Of a DNA stretch of 64,000 nt, positions 54,901 to 63,544 are shown piece by piece (position 1 is the first letter of the stretch; every line of letters begins with the position of its first letter). The notes beneath the pieces were generated by a model. It was not told the origin of the DNA. It made no database searches and saw nothing but the letters and a program-made list of their open reading frames with translations. Source of the stretch: Podospora pseudocomata (lineage: Eukaryota > Ascomycota > Sordariomycetes > Sordariales > Podosporaceae); assembly GCF_035222375.1 (NCBI RefSeq), contig NC_085889.1, positions 1,240,001-1,304,000 on the forward strand, read 5' to 3'. The position numbers were made by a program, and so were the translations under genes.

Positions 54901-55666
54901 TCAGTTAGCATACAACTCGAGCAACACAGAGACAACGAACGTCTCACCATTCTTTGCCAACTACGGATTCCAACCCGAGTTACGACAGGGACCAACAGCA
55001 GAGGTACCACGTGCAGCGATCCACGCAGGACGATTGCAGGAGATGCACAACATGTTGAAAGAAACACTCGAAGTTGTCAGGGAACGAATGCGCACCCACT
55101 ACGACAAACATAGGGTCGAGGGACCTCCCCTCGAGGAGGGAGATAAAGTGTTTCTTCTCACACGCAATCTTCACACGAAACGACCAAGCAAGAAACTGGA
55201 TTTCAAGAAGATCGGGCCATTCAAGATCAAGAAAAAGATCTCGACATCTAACTACGAATTATCCCTTCCCGATTCCATGCGAGTACGAACCAAAGTATTC
55301 CACATTTCCCTTCTTGAACCAGCACCAAAGAAAGCAAAACTCGAGACGCGACTCGAGGTGGTCGACGACGAAGAAGAATTTGACGTCGAAGATATTCTGG
55401 ATTCACGGATCAGCAACAACGAACTCCAATATCTCGTCAAATGGTTAGATTACGGACCAGAATCTAATTCGTGGGAACCTGTCGACTTCCTGGACTGCCC
55501 GGAGAAGCTCCAGCAGTTTCACCGACAGAACCCAGACCGACCTGGGATAAAAGATTTGGATCCAACGACGACCAGTCGACACCCGAGAAATCAAGGTTAC
55601 CAGCGTCCCCAAAGGACAACAGGGAACGATCGACCTCTGCGACTGGGAACTCCGATTCCCGAGTAA
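51824..55666 (+). pseudogene. Retrotransposon Pol polyprotein, interrupted by single-base shifts
   Basis: Domains in order: aspartic protease (IDSGSSINIV, about 52,100; ILGHPWLKKYNPDIDW); reverse transcriptase ([32 protein letters not shown]; active site YLDD about 53,230); RNase H (VETDASDFAIGAEL, about 53,670); integrase with its HHCC finger (H and H near 54,312 and 54,355; CEIC near 54,413) and D,D,E in SMDF, SDRDK and QTERLNQ; and a chromodomain (LQYLVKWLDYGPESNSWEPVDFL, about 55,425-55,495). Continuity breaks at about 52,855, 53,000, 53,370, 53,757 and 53,952. Each is fully explained by one missing or extra base, usually in a run of identical bases. No nonsense substitution was noticed. 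Either this copy is defective or the assembly has homopolymer errors. Confidence 0.92.
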
Positions 55667-56109
55667 CAGCAGGATTAGCAACCTCCGCCTGCTCCCCTGC
55701 TTCCTCTTCCCGCAACAGAGTGTATTCTCGAGAAAATGCCTCACCCGCCTTCAACTGCAGTGCGCGAGACTGAGCCTCCAGACGAAGGAGCTTCGAAAGC
55801 GTCTCTTCCTTCTCCTGGTCTAAGCGCCGTTTCTCTTCAAGAAGACCACGAAGCACCGACGAGGGCTCACCATAAATATTGCAAGAATTCGCCCCCCGCT
55901 TGCAGACAATTCTGACAAGACAAGCTACGGTCGGCAGCCTTACAGTTTGTAAGCCGCAGCCGCTTACAACGAGAACAATCGACGGGCATGGCGAAACCGA
56001 AAGTATTAGTGTAATCAACAAGGGAATAACGACGTTCGGTAGAAGATCGCGGTTGCGACTTCTTTCTTTGAGTTTTTTGATAATTCTTCTGCACCCTGTT
56101 AGCAGACAT
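55464..56109 (-). pseudogene. Antisense ORF of the retrotransposon: paired Cys motif plus coiled coil
   Basis: On the minus strand, between pol and the 3' LTR and overlapping the last 200 nt of pol, a frame from 56,109 (MSANRVQKNYQKTQ) encodes MPVDCSRCKRLRLTNC and LSCQNCLQAG. Past the six-base C run at 55,892-55,897 homology continues in the next frame with NSCNIYG, then SSVLRGLLEEKRRLDQEKEE and SKLLRLEAQSRALQLKAGEA (coiled coil), then an acidic Ser/Gly tail to 55,464. Bridging the C run gives two C-x2-C-xn-C units, a plan I recall from many fungal hypothetical proteins. The single-base shift is like those in pol. Function unknown; a DNA- or RNA-binding accessory role is possible. Confidence 0.6.
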
Positions 56110-56186
56110 TTTAGAAAAGGATGAAAGGGAAAACTTACAGTCACAACGACAATTTCCTAGCGTCAAAGGTCTTCGAGGCGAAGACC

Positions 56187-56203
56187 AGGGAGGAGAGGAA
56201 ACG
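56187..56203 (+). other. Polypurine tract
   Basis: AGGGAGGAGAGGAAACG directly precedes the 3' LTR, nearly pure purine, the expected plus-strand primer. Confidence 0.85.
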
Positions 56204-56710
56204 TGTTACGTCCCAAGCGTAATACTCCTGTACAGGAACCACTGGGTGGTACCCGAGGTGCTGGGCACCTCAGCCAATCATTGGGCCAGGGATGGAAAGA
56301 CCCATAAGCCCCCATACGACCAATCAGGAGGTGCTCAGTCTGATCAGTGGCCAAGACCACTGAGCACACTGAGCACATTGATCATGAAAGGTTGCTCAGT
56401 CTGATCAGTGGCCAAGACCACTGAGCACACTGAGCAAGGTACAAAGATACTTCAGAAATATATGTAGACAGCTTGACATAAATAGGGGGGAGCGCCGGGC
56501 GCTCCCCGTATCGAGGAATCTGATTCCTCATGCAAGCAATTCAAGTTCATTTGTCTACAATCTACTTTCAGTAGCTCTTTGTTAGAACAACCTGTTGTTG
56601 ACAGTGAACCCGTGTCTGAGACGCTTGCCACAACCTTCGATTATCCTGTCATATTCACCTCTGGCGTACTGCCTTGCAGTCTGTATCCATTTCTGGTGCA
56701 GGTTGTAACA
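56204..56710 (+). repeat. 3' LTR
   Basis: 507 bp with the same sequence as the 5' LTR, including the duplicated 44-bp unit. Ends TGTAACA. Confidence 0.97.
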
Positions 56711-56715
56711 GCAGG
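56711..56715 (+). repeat. Target-site duplication, right copy (GCAGG)
   Basis: GCAGG immediately after the 3' LTR matches 49,047-49,051. Confidence 0.9.
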
Positions 56716-56936
56716 GTTAGCACTTCACGGTCCCAAGGTCTATATATACGGAGGAACTGGCTGGTGTAGATAGACAGTTCCGCAGTATGCAATACAAGTC
56801 ACAATCGTTGGTATTCAGACTATTGTGATTGAGACAAGCCATTGTTGTACACTGTTTAGCTGTACCGAACCAGGATTGTTCAGAAGTGCCTTCAACCAGT
56901 ATCCCTTTCAGAGGTTCTGGATAGGGGTTCGTCACA
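56716..56936 (-). mobile_element. Old LTR-like remnant, family 2, copy 2 (inverted)
   Basis: Read on the minus strand from 56,936 it begins TGTGACGAACCCCTATCCAG and follows the 48,599-48,800 copy through GGTTCGGTACAGCTAAACAG and CAGTTCCTCCGTATATATAG, with many differences. It is cut on its distal side at the chromovirus insertion. Confidence 0.65.
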
Positions 56937-57094
56937 TAGCTCCAGGAGTCTGTTCTAAGACTCGATCCTAGCATTAAATCTAGAAATCCGAGCTTTATAC
57001 TCACTTTATATATAATAATCTTAGGTTTTACAGTTACTGATAAAACTTAATCCTAGCTTTAAATCCAGAAATCTCTGCTTATTGTTTACTTTAG
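56937..57094. other. AT-rich spacer with a short direct repeat
   Basis: Two related units (ATCCTAGCATTAAATCTAGA near 56,967 and ATCCTAGCTTTAAATCCAGA near 57,050). No gene. Confidence 0.45.
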
Positions 57095-57540
57095 TGTTAC
57101 GCCCAAGCGTAATACCCCCGTACAGGAACCACTGGGTGGTACCCGAGGTGCTGGGACACCTCGGCCAATCATTGGGCCAGGGATGGAAAGACCCATAAGC
57201 CCCCATACGACCAATCAGGAGGTGCTCAGTCTGATCAGTGGCCAAGACCACTGAGCACGCTGAGCAAGGTACAAAGATACTTCAGAAACATATGTAGATA
57301 GCTTCACATAAATAGGGGGCAGTGCCCGGCGCTCCCCATGTCGAGGAATCTGATTCCTCATGCAAGCAATCAAGTTCATTTGTCTACAATCTACTCTCAG
57401 TAGCTCTTTGTTAGAACGACCTGTTGTTGACAGTGAACCCCATGTCTGAGACGCTTGTCACAACCTTCGATCATCCTGTCATATTCACCTCTGGCGTACT
57501 GCTTTGCAGTCTGTATCCACTCCCGGTGCAGGTTGTAACA
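57095..57540 (+). mobile_element. Diverged solo LTR of the same chromovirus family
   Basis: TGTTACGCC...TGTAACA, 446 bp, aligns end to end with the 507-bp LTR but has one, not two, copies of the 44-bp unit and scattered substitutions. The self-primer word TCATGCAAGCAA is conserved (near 57,358). The flanking 5-mers (TTTAG and CAACG) do not match, so it arose by recombination between different copies, or the duplication has decayed. Confidence 0.9.
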
Positions 57541-57760
57541 CAACGCTCAAGAATCTCTTTGACTTCGTGCTTTAGCTTTACACACTACGCAGCGCTACAA
57601 ATACGCGATTCTAGCACTAGGTTTACGCATCTTAATCAGGCCATTAGTCTGAACACCTGAAGGTGCTTATCCTAACATAATACTGACTTTTGAGCTAGTA
57701 ATTTAAGCTTCACAGTCTATTTTAAAACCAAACCCCCTCTTTGAATCGAAAGGTCCTAGC
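57541..57760. other. AT-rich remnant, no gene seen
   Basis: No coding features. Contains CTAGCACTAG-type words repeated around 57,614 and 57,973. Confidence 0.4.
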
Positions 57761-57888
57761 TGTGACGGCTGTGGCGGCGTCACCATATATATACCACTGG
57801 AGCGAGCCAAGCCAGGAAGCTTGGCTCACTTGTAGCTTTTGATAGCAATCATAGTGGGTATGGTGCAGTGGTCCGGCCTGCCGTGACA
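57761..57888 (+). mobile_element. 128-bp TG...CA element with 5-bp target duplication
   Basis: Begins TGTGACGGC and ends GCCGTGACA, so the termini are inverted with one mismatch. It is flanked on both sides by CTAGC (57,756-57,760 and 57,889-57,893). Size, ends and 5-bp duplication fit a solo LTR of a very small LTR element. Confidence 0.75.
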
Positions 57889-57893
57889 CTAGC

Positions 57894-57999
57894 ATTTAGT
57901 TTTTGCTTAAGCCAAAGTCTCTTTAACTTTATACTTAAGTTCTCCAGACCACCTAGCTCCAAAGATATATAATTCTAGCACTAGCTTTGGATATGTTAG
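57894..57999. other. 3' flank of the CoA-transferase gene
   Basis: AT-rich, no gene seen. Confidence 0.4.
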
Positions 58000-59766
58000 T
58001 TAAAACATGGCATCCCCCTTCTCGTAAAACCCAAACGGCACCGGACCCCTCGCCCACCTGGGCTGCACTTCCTCCCTGATTCCCTCCCCTTCAAACCGCA
58101 CCACAGGCCTCAAAATACCCAACCCCCTCCCCCCAAACGCACTCTCCCTCCATCGTTCCCACCACTCCCCCTCCTCCCTCAAATACCCTCTCATCACCCT
58201 ATCCCCTTCCCACCCCTCCCACGTCATCTTCAACAATTCCAACACATGATTCTCCCCCCTCATCACTCCCCAATTAAACCTCTCCTTGCATCTCTCCACC
58301 ACATGCCGAGGATACAAACCCACCTCCTTATCCAAAAAAAACGTATCAACTCTAACCAAACTCCCCCTCACAATCCAGCTCCCCCCCTCTTTCGCCCGAT
58401 TCAACAACCCCATCATCGCCCCTACAGCACAGACAAGCCCACAAGTCATATCACTAACCGGCAAACTAGGCAAGACAGGCTCCCCATCAGCCAACTCGTA
58501 ACCCCTCCCCATGACGTACGCCACACCAGAAGCACAATCAGCCACCTGCTGCCACCCGGGCCTACTAGCATACAGCCCATCAGGACCGAAGCAATTCTCC
58601 GTCACGTACACCACTCCCTTGTTCCGTTTGACAGCCATGGACAGGATATCGTGTTGGGAAAGACCGTATTTATCTAACGCACTGGGACGGAACCCCTGAA
58701 TAAAAACATCCGCTTCGGCTAACGACTCCTGAAGCTTATCCCTGTCGGTGGGATCTCGAAGATCAAGGCAGGTGGTGATCTTGCCGGCTGTCAGACTGAG
58801 CTGAAGAACAGACATATCCGGCAGATGGGGGGCGTTGATTTTGATGACCGTTGCCCCTAACGACGCAAGGATGGAGGAGGCTACCGGGGCGGCGATGATG
58901 CGGGCTAGCTCGAGGACTTTTACCCCTGACAGGGGAAGGGTGTTGGTCGTGTTGAGAGCCGGGAAGGGGGTAGGTGGTGAGGGGACGGAGTGGGAGCGCG
59001 GGGGGATGACATCGATTAGCGGGTGCTTAGCCAGGGACTTTCCCATCGAGGTGGCGGACCAGGAGGCGGGAGTATGGCACTTTGTCCCGCAGTGACCGGC
59101 CGAGAGGTTAAGGCACTCCACTTCGGTGGGTGACATCTTTGTTGTTTTCTTGCGGAGGTAAGCCGCTGCCTCGTCGAGGGTTGTGATCGATGCTTCAGGG
59201 AAGGGGTCAATGCCGAGGTTACGAAGCATAGGTTCTGGGTTGAGGGATCCATGGAGGTTATACCACTGCCCAGGTATCTTGGTGGGATAGATACCCGTTG
59301 CTCTCAGCTTGAGCAGGGGGTTCAACTTAGGATCAAAACCTCTTTGCTGCCAATCCGGAACCAGCTCACCGAACCTCTTCTTATCTCTCATCAAGGATAT
59401 AATCGACTCGTGGTCGAGGTAAACTGCCGCCACACCTCCAAGCCACAGGGTTGTATGTGTCGTGTTGATGACCACCTTCCTGGTAGGACTAGGCAACCCT
59501 CGGAGCGTTAGAATCTCATCGGCCAAGATACCGGTCATGGCATGGAGTGCTGCTGCAACAGGCGTAGACTTGACAGGGCCTGGGATCACAGGCTCGGCCT
59601 CGCCTTCAAACCTAACTTTTGACAGGACGACCTCATTGTCTGTGAAGCCAGGGGTTTGGGTTGCCAAGACCCGGAGTATTCGGTGCGCATCCGTCAGTAT
59701 CGGAACCAGTTCTCGGTCGGTAAAGGTCCCGGGGCCGTAGACGTCTGGAAGTCTTGGTTCTGCCAT
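58000..59766 (-). CDS. CoA-transferase family III (CaiB/BaiF) protein
   Basis: Single exon, 588 aa, from MAEPRLPDVYGPGTFTD. Two halves are visible: an N-terminal domain with YNLHGSLNPEPMLRNLGI, and a C-terminal CaiB/BaiF core with LSGVKVLELARIIAAPVAS, LASLGATVIKINAP, CLDLRDPTDRDKL, ADVFIQGFRPSALDKYGLS and YASRPGWQQVADCASGVAY. Family members move CoA between acids or racemise 2-methylacyl-CoA. In the formyl-CoA transferase type the catalytic Asp follows Pro-Gly-[Tyr/Phe]; here that site is PGWQ, so the classic mechanism may not apply. The closest fungal relatives, as I recall, share WQQ. A probable 5'-UTR intron (GTAAGAATG to CATACAG, about 59,835-59,770) ends just before the start codon. Confidence 0.85.
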   Translation of the reverse strand: MAEPRLPDVYGPGTFTDRELVPILTDAHRILRVLATQTPGFTDNEVVLSKVRFEGEAEPVIPGPVKSTPVAAALHAMTGILADEILTLRGLPSPTRKVVINTTHTTLWLGGVAAVYLDHESIISLMRDKKRFGELVPDWQQRGFDPKLNPLLKLRATGIYPTKIPGQWYNLHGSLNPEPMLRNLGIDPFPEASITTLDEAAAYLRKKTTKMSPTEVECLNLSAGHCGTKCHTPASWSATSMGKSLAKHPLIDVIPPRSHSVPSPPTPFPALNTTNTLPLSGVKVLELARIIAAPVASSILASLGATVIKINAPHLPDMSVLQLSLTAGKITTCLDLRDPTDRDKLQESLAEADVFIQGFRPSALDKYGLSQHDILSMAVKRNKGVVYVTENCFGPDGLYASRPGWQQVADCASGVAYVMGRGYELADGEPVLPSLPVSDMTCGLVCAVGAMMGLLNRAKEGGSWIVRGSLVRVDTFFLDKEVGLYPRHVVERCKERFNWGVMRGENHVLELLKMTWEGWEGDRVMRGYLREEGEWWERWRESAFGGRGLGILRPVVRFEGEGIREEVQPRWARGPVPFGFYEKGDAMF

Positions 59767-62700
59767 TCTGTATGTTAGCGCTCAAGATACAGTCTTACAG
59801 ATACGATGGTATTCCTGCTTGATCATTCTTACCCTGTAAGAGCAGTTATTTTTGCGTGTCTGTGTTTCACCGCTAGACACCACACCACAATAGCCGAGGA
59901 ATCCGGTTGATATGAATAGCCTGAAGTACTGATAACCGTCATGAAGATAGATCAGCAAAGACGGGAACCAACATCCATACCAAGTAGTCAATAGAAACTC
60001 CGACCCGTCAGCTCAAGTTTTATACACTGATGCTGCATTTGTGACAATGCGGCCAAGTAAACATGGTCGACCTTCGTTGGACAAGTCTACTAGGATCAAC
60101 GCTATACAGACAATCACCAGAATCGACGTGAAGGACCGCTGGTCAAAAATTGTGAGAGTGCAGACAGAAGAAATGCCCGGGAGAGAGTTCAACACCCGGT
60201 CGGAAAAGCCCCCGTCATCCAGGGCTCCATCGTGGTACAAATCCCCAGAGAGCAATATGAAAGGGCACAGTGTTCGAACTGAAGGCGTCCGACCTACCTG
60301 ACGTCACAAGACCCTTCTCAAGGCCGTGGTACGGTACACGCCTCATGCCAGAGGGGCGAAATTCTCCCGATCTGACGAGCTGCCCGGCCTGAGGTGTTTC
60401 CGAGGCGTCATGTCTCGACTTGACGTAGGACAAGATGTGCTAAAACCACTCGATCTGGACATTCAGCTCCCAATGCGATCATGTCAAACTCAAACCGGCT
60501 TCCTAATACCATTGCTGAGGCGATGGGAGGGGGCTCGATGAGGCAAGCATTCCATATGACTCTTGGCGTAGAACACCAGGACCCTGAAACCCTGGATGGG
60601 GTGGTGGTTACGCAGGGACAATGGTGAGCATTGTGAGCACCATAGACCCTTCAAGAAGAACAAAAAATAGATATTAGGGCGCACTCGCGCCAACGAATCT
60701 GGTGGGACAGCCTACCACGCCTGTGCCAGGGGTCCTGTAGGCGAAATACGCCTATGAATTCTCTAGCGACCGTTTAGTTCCCACTCTCTGGACATGAAGA
60801 GACAGGGGCATGGGCAGTCAAGTCCACTACCACCGTAGTTCGGCCGTTGTGGCTGTCAGCAGGAGTCCGGGTCACCACTAGCATCTGGTGGACGTCAACC
60901 CCCTTGCTTAGATGCTGCTGTACTCCCAATGGAGCCCCACAGAGGCTGCAATTTCCATTGACGGAGCATAATCTCCTTGGCCATCGTGACGCGGTTGCGG
61001 TGGTCGTAATGCAGGATTTGTTCATCTCTCGGTGTCGAAAGTGATTGACATTATGAAGCCACCGGCCAAGTGCACTATTGCCTCGTAAATTGTCATTCGC
61101 TCTGACTAGACCGCCAACAGGACAGATGACTGCGGTGATCGGTCAGGGTTGTCATCATGCCAAGAGATATAGCATCCAGTTCGAGCAGCTTGAAGGATCG
61201 TGATGCCTCTTGGCAGCGGCGATGCGCCCAGTGGATGATGAGTTGTCGAAGGCCAAAAGGGATGGCTGCGCTCACACCGGGATGAGGCACAAAGGGGCTG
61301 GCCACCCAGTGATACCGCCTTATCTTTCCAACAGACCCAAAACGAGCAGAAGGCGTACCTCCTCATGAGACATCCCACGAAGGACACAGGCGTCGCGGAA
61401 TGCCAAGCGTCTTGATCAACAGTTGTAACCGCTTGGCAGGTTCAAATGCCGGTAGATAAGGCTTGGCACCAACATCACCATTGTATGTAACATCTGACCA
61501 GTTCTGCTGATGTGTCGACGTGGGAATGACGGTGTGCAAGAGACGTTGCAGTAGTTGGAGGGACCAAGGTGCGCCATCGGAGACGGTTCCTGCAGGGCCA
61601 GCGCCGTGGACGGCGGGAAGGCAGAAGAATAAGGCCGGCCGATGCAGACGCAGACGGGCGCGCGACCGTCGGACGGCAAGGCAAGGCAAGGCTCGGGCAT
61701 GACGGGTACCGATGGGCACGTCGGATCGGGTCATACGTGCCTATGGCGGCATCGGTGGAATCTGATGTGGAAGTGGGTGGCCTTCGCACGACGGGACGAC
61801 GGGCTTGGCAGCGGATGGTGTCTGAGGATTTGAGTGAGACTGTGAGAGTCTAGGCTACTGATGTGTCTGTGGTTGTGAGCCTCGCCAAGGCCTCCGTGTT
61901 GCGCAAAATGATAGCAGCCCATGCCCGGCAGCAGCGAAATTCGGTGTCGCAAATTGAGAGATTGCATGTTCGGGGCTGGGACATGCGGACAGGAGACAGG
62001 TGCCAAGCTGCCATAACGCGCGGACTGGTCGTGATGCAGCATGTTGTGGAAAATCGATGATGCTCCGCCCGGGCTGGTTGCGTACGTTGAATGAAGAAAT
62101 CTTGAAGCGGTGGGATATTGATGTTGGCAGTGGATAGGCCATAGGATTGTTCAAGGCCTTGGTGGGTGGCTGTTAAGCAGCAAGCCACAAACGGGTCTTG
62201 GGGGGTAACGCGTGGCGCTTAACCGAATCGGGCCGCCATCAGATGCCAAGGGAGATCTTCATCGAGGATGAACAGCTTGGCAAGGCCTTGGCATATACGC
62301 CAAGACTGGTGTTGTCACGGCAAGCCATCCTCTTGTCTGACTTCGTTGACCGTGGAGCAGCAAAGTCTGGTCCAGGAAAAAGCTTGGGTTCATGGCCGGG
62401 AATCTGCTGAACGGAAGGTTCCGTCGTGCAACGGACTGCACATGCGGTGACCGCCTCATGCAACACTGCCAGTACACTACCTAGGTCCTAGCTCTGTTCT
62501 CTGTTCAGCGTGTCCTCCTCTCCAGGCCTTTGGCACGCGCCATGTGCTGCGTCTGACGTCTTTGTCAGCTGCGAATGGATCATAGACGCCACCAGAGAAG
62601 CACAGTAGAAGCATGAGCATCAGCAGAAGCAGCAGCTTGTTTCGGGAATTACACGCCCAATCTGATCGACATTGCGACCACTTTTTTATCCATCGGTAAA

Positions 62701-63133
62701 TGGACGCCAAGGACTAGACTCAATGTGGGGGAGGTACGTACTGAACTGCCACTTGACGATTGCATATAAGACTTCCTCAAGCCCTGTCCCTGCCCTATCT
62801 CAACTGTCCAGAATCTCACTGCCATTTCAATCTTCGTTCAAATATCCCTCATCCCTCAACCCATGACCCATTCCTTCACCTATCATCCATCCATCACTCA
62901 TCTTGTCTCCTGCTGCCTGCACACCACCCTCCATCAGCCCTCGACTGTAGTGTCACCCTTATTCCCAGAGTCTTGAACCAACCAGGCCTGCGGCATTTTC
63001 ACTGCACCCGAACCACCAACCTGGACTGTCTCACGAATCCCTGAACACCCTCTTCTACAAAATCCCCGCCAGACAGTTCTCCACAACTGTTTTTTTTGCA
63101 ATCCGTATTTCTCATACAACACCAAACTTCACC
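59767..63133. other. Long intergenic region, no supported gene
   Basis: About 3.4 kb. Open frames up to 123 codons appear on both strands in 61,360-62,190 but overlap each other and show no motif, signal peptide or splice pattern. The right end (62,760-63,133) is CT-rich and looks like the promoter and leader of the following gene. An untranslated RNA gene cannot be excluded. Confidence 0.4.
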
Positions 63134-63544
63134 ATGGGCTCCGCCATATCCAGATGCAACTCCAACTCCAGGAGCAACAGCCACGGCCACGGCACTGGCC
63201 CAGGAATCTCTGAGATGGGCCAGAAGATTTTCGAGAGACAGCCGAATTGGCTCACCCCACCGTCCAAATGGCGCTCTCACCACTGCTCCCACCAGCCAGT
63301 GCGCTATCGCACCCCCACCCCATACCCCAAGGACGACAGGAAACGCTGCGACTATACGCTTCTCCACGAAAAGAACATGATCATCGAGACGCCAGTTGCG
63401 GACCATATTGAAGTCAAGAAACCCTCCCAGAAGCACCCGGCCATGGTGCACTCGCGCCACGGACAACAGTTGCCCCCCAACAGCACCCTCACTATTACCT
63501 GGGAAAGCCACCCCCGTCTAAACCGCTTTGAGCGTGCCTCGTGA
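63134..63544 (+). CDS. Small hypothetical protein with N-terminal lipidation motif
   Basis: 136 aa, single exon. The N-terminus MGSAISRC fits dual acylation: Gly2 with Ser6 for myristoylation and a nearby Cys8 for palmitoylation. The rest is polar, His/Pro/Arg-rich, with no membrane helix (WLTPPSKWRSHHCSHQP; RKRCDYTLLHEKN). The long CT-rich leader and an A/C-rich stretch before the ATG (CACCATGG, a strong initiation context) support a real gene. I do not recognise the family. Membrane attachment is inferred from the motif alone. Confidence 0.5.
   Translation: MGSAISRCNSNSRSNSHGHGTGPGISEMGQKIFERQPNWLTPPSKWRSHHCSHQPVRYRTPTPYPKDDRKRCDYTLLHEKNMIIETPVADHIEVKKPSQKHPAMVHSRHGQQLPPNSTLTITWESHPRLNRFERAS

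Larger units (their letters stand above)
49052..56710 (+). mobile_element. Complete Ty3/Gypsy chromovirus LTR retrotransposon (7,659 bp)
   Basis: Two 507-bp LTRs (49,052-49,558 and 56,204-56,710) show no difference when compared base by base. They are bounded by TG...CA and flanked by the 5-bp duplication GCAGG. Between them lie, in order, a primer site, gag with a CCHC knuckle, pol with protease, reverse transcriptase, RNase H, integrase and a C-terminal chromodomain, an antisense ORF, and a polypurine tract. The order and the chromodomain define a chromovirus. Self-complementarity between the LTR and the primer site places it with the Tf1/sushi type. Identical LTRs mean a very recent insertion. 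It landed inside a cluster of older LTR remnants. Confidence 0.97.

Noticed and set aside
57090-57545. Target-site duplication around the 446-bp solo LTR
   Set aside because: Flanking 5-mers TTTAG and CAACG do not match.
59782-59991. Fifth copy of the unnamed family (FPSLLIYLHDGYQ ... TGFLG on the minus strand)
   Set aside because: The resemblance covers only about 30 residues, with no downstream motifs, and lies in the likely 5'-UTR of the CoA-transferase gene.
61363-62188. Group of minus-strand frames of 90-123 codons
   Set aside because: Several overlap in different frames. No signal peptide, helix pattern, motif or splice site supports any of them.
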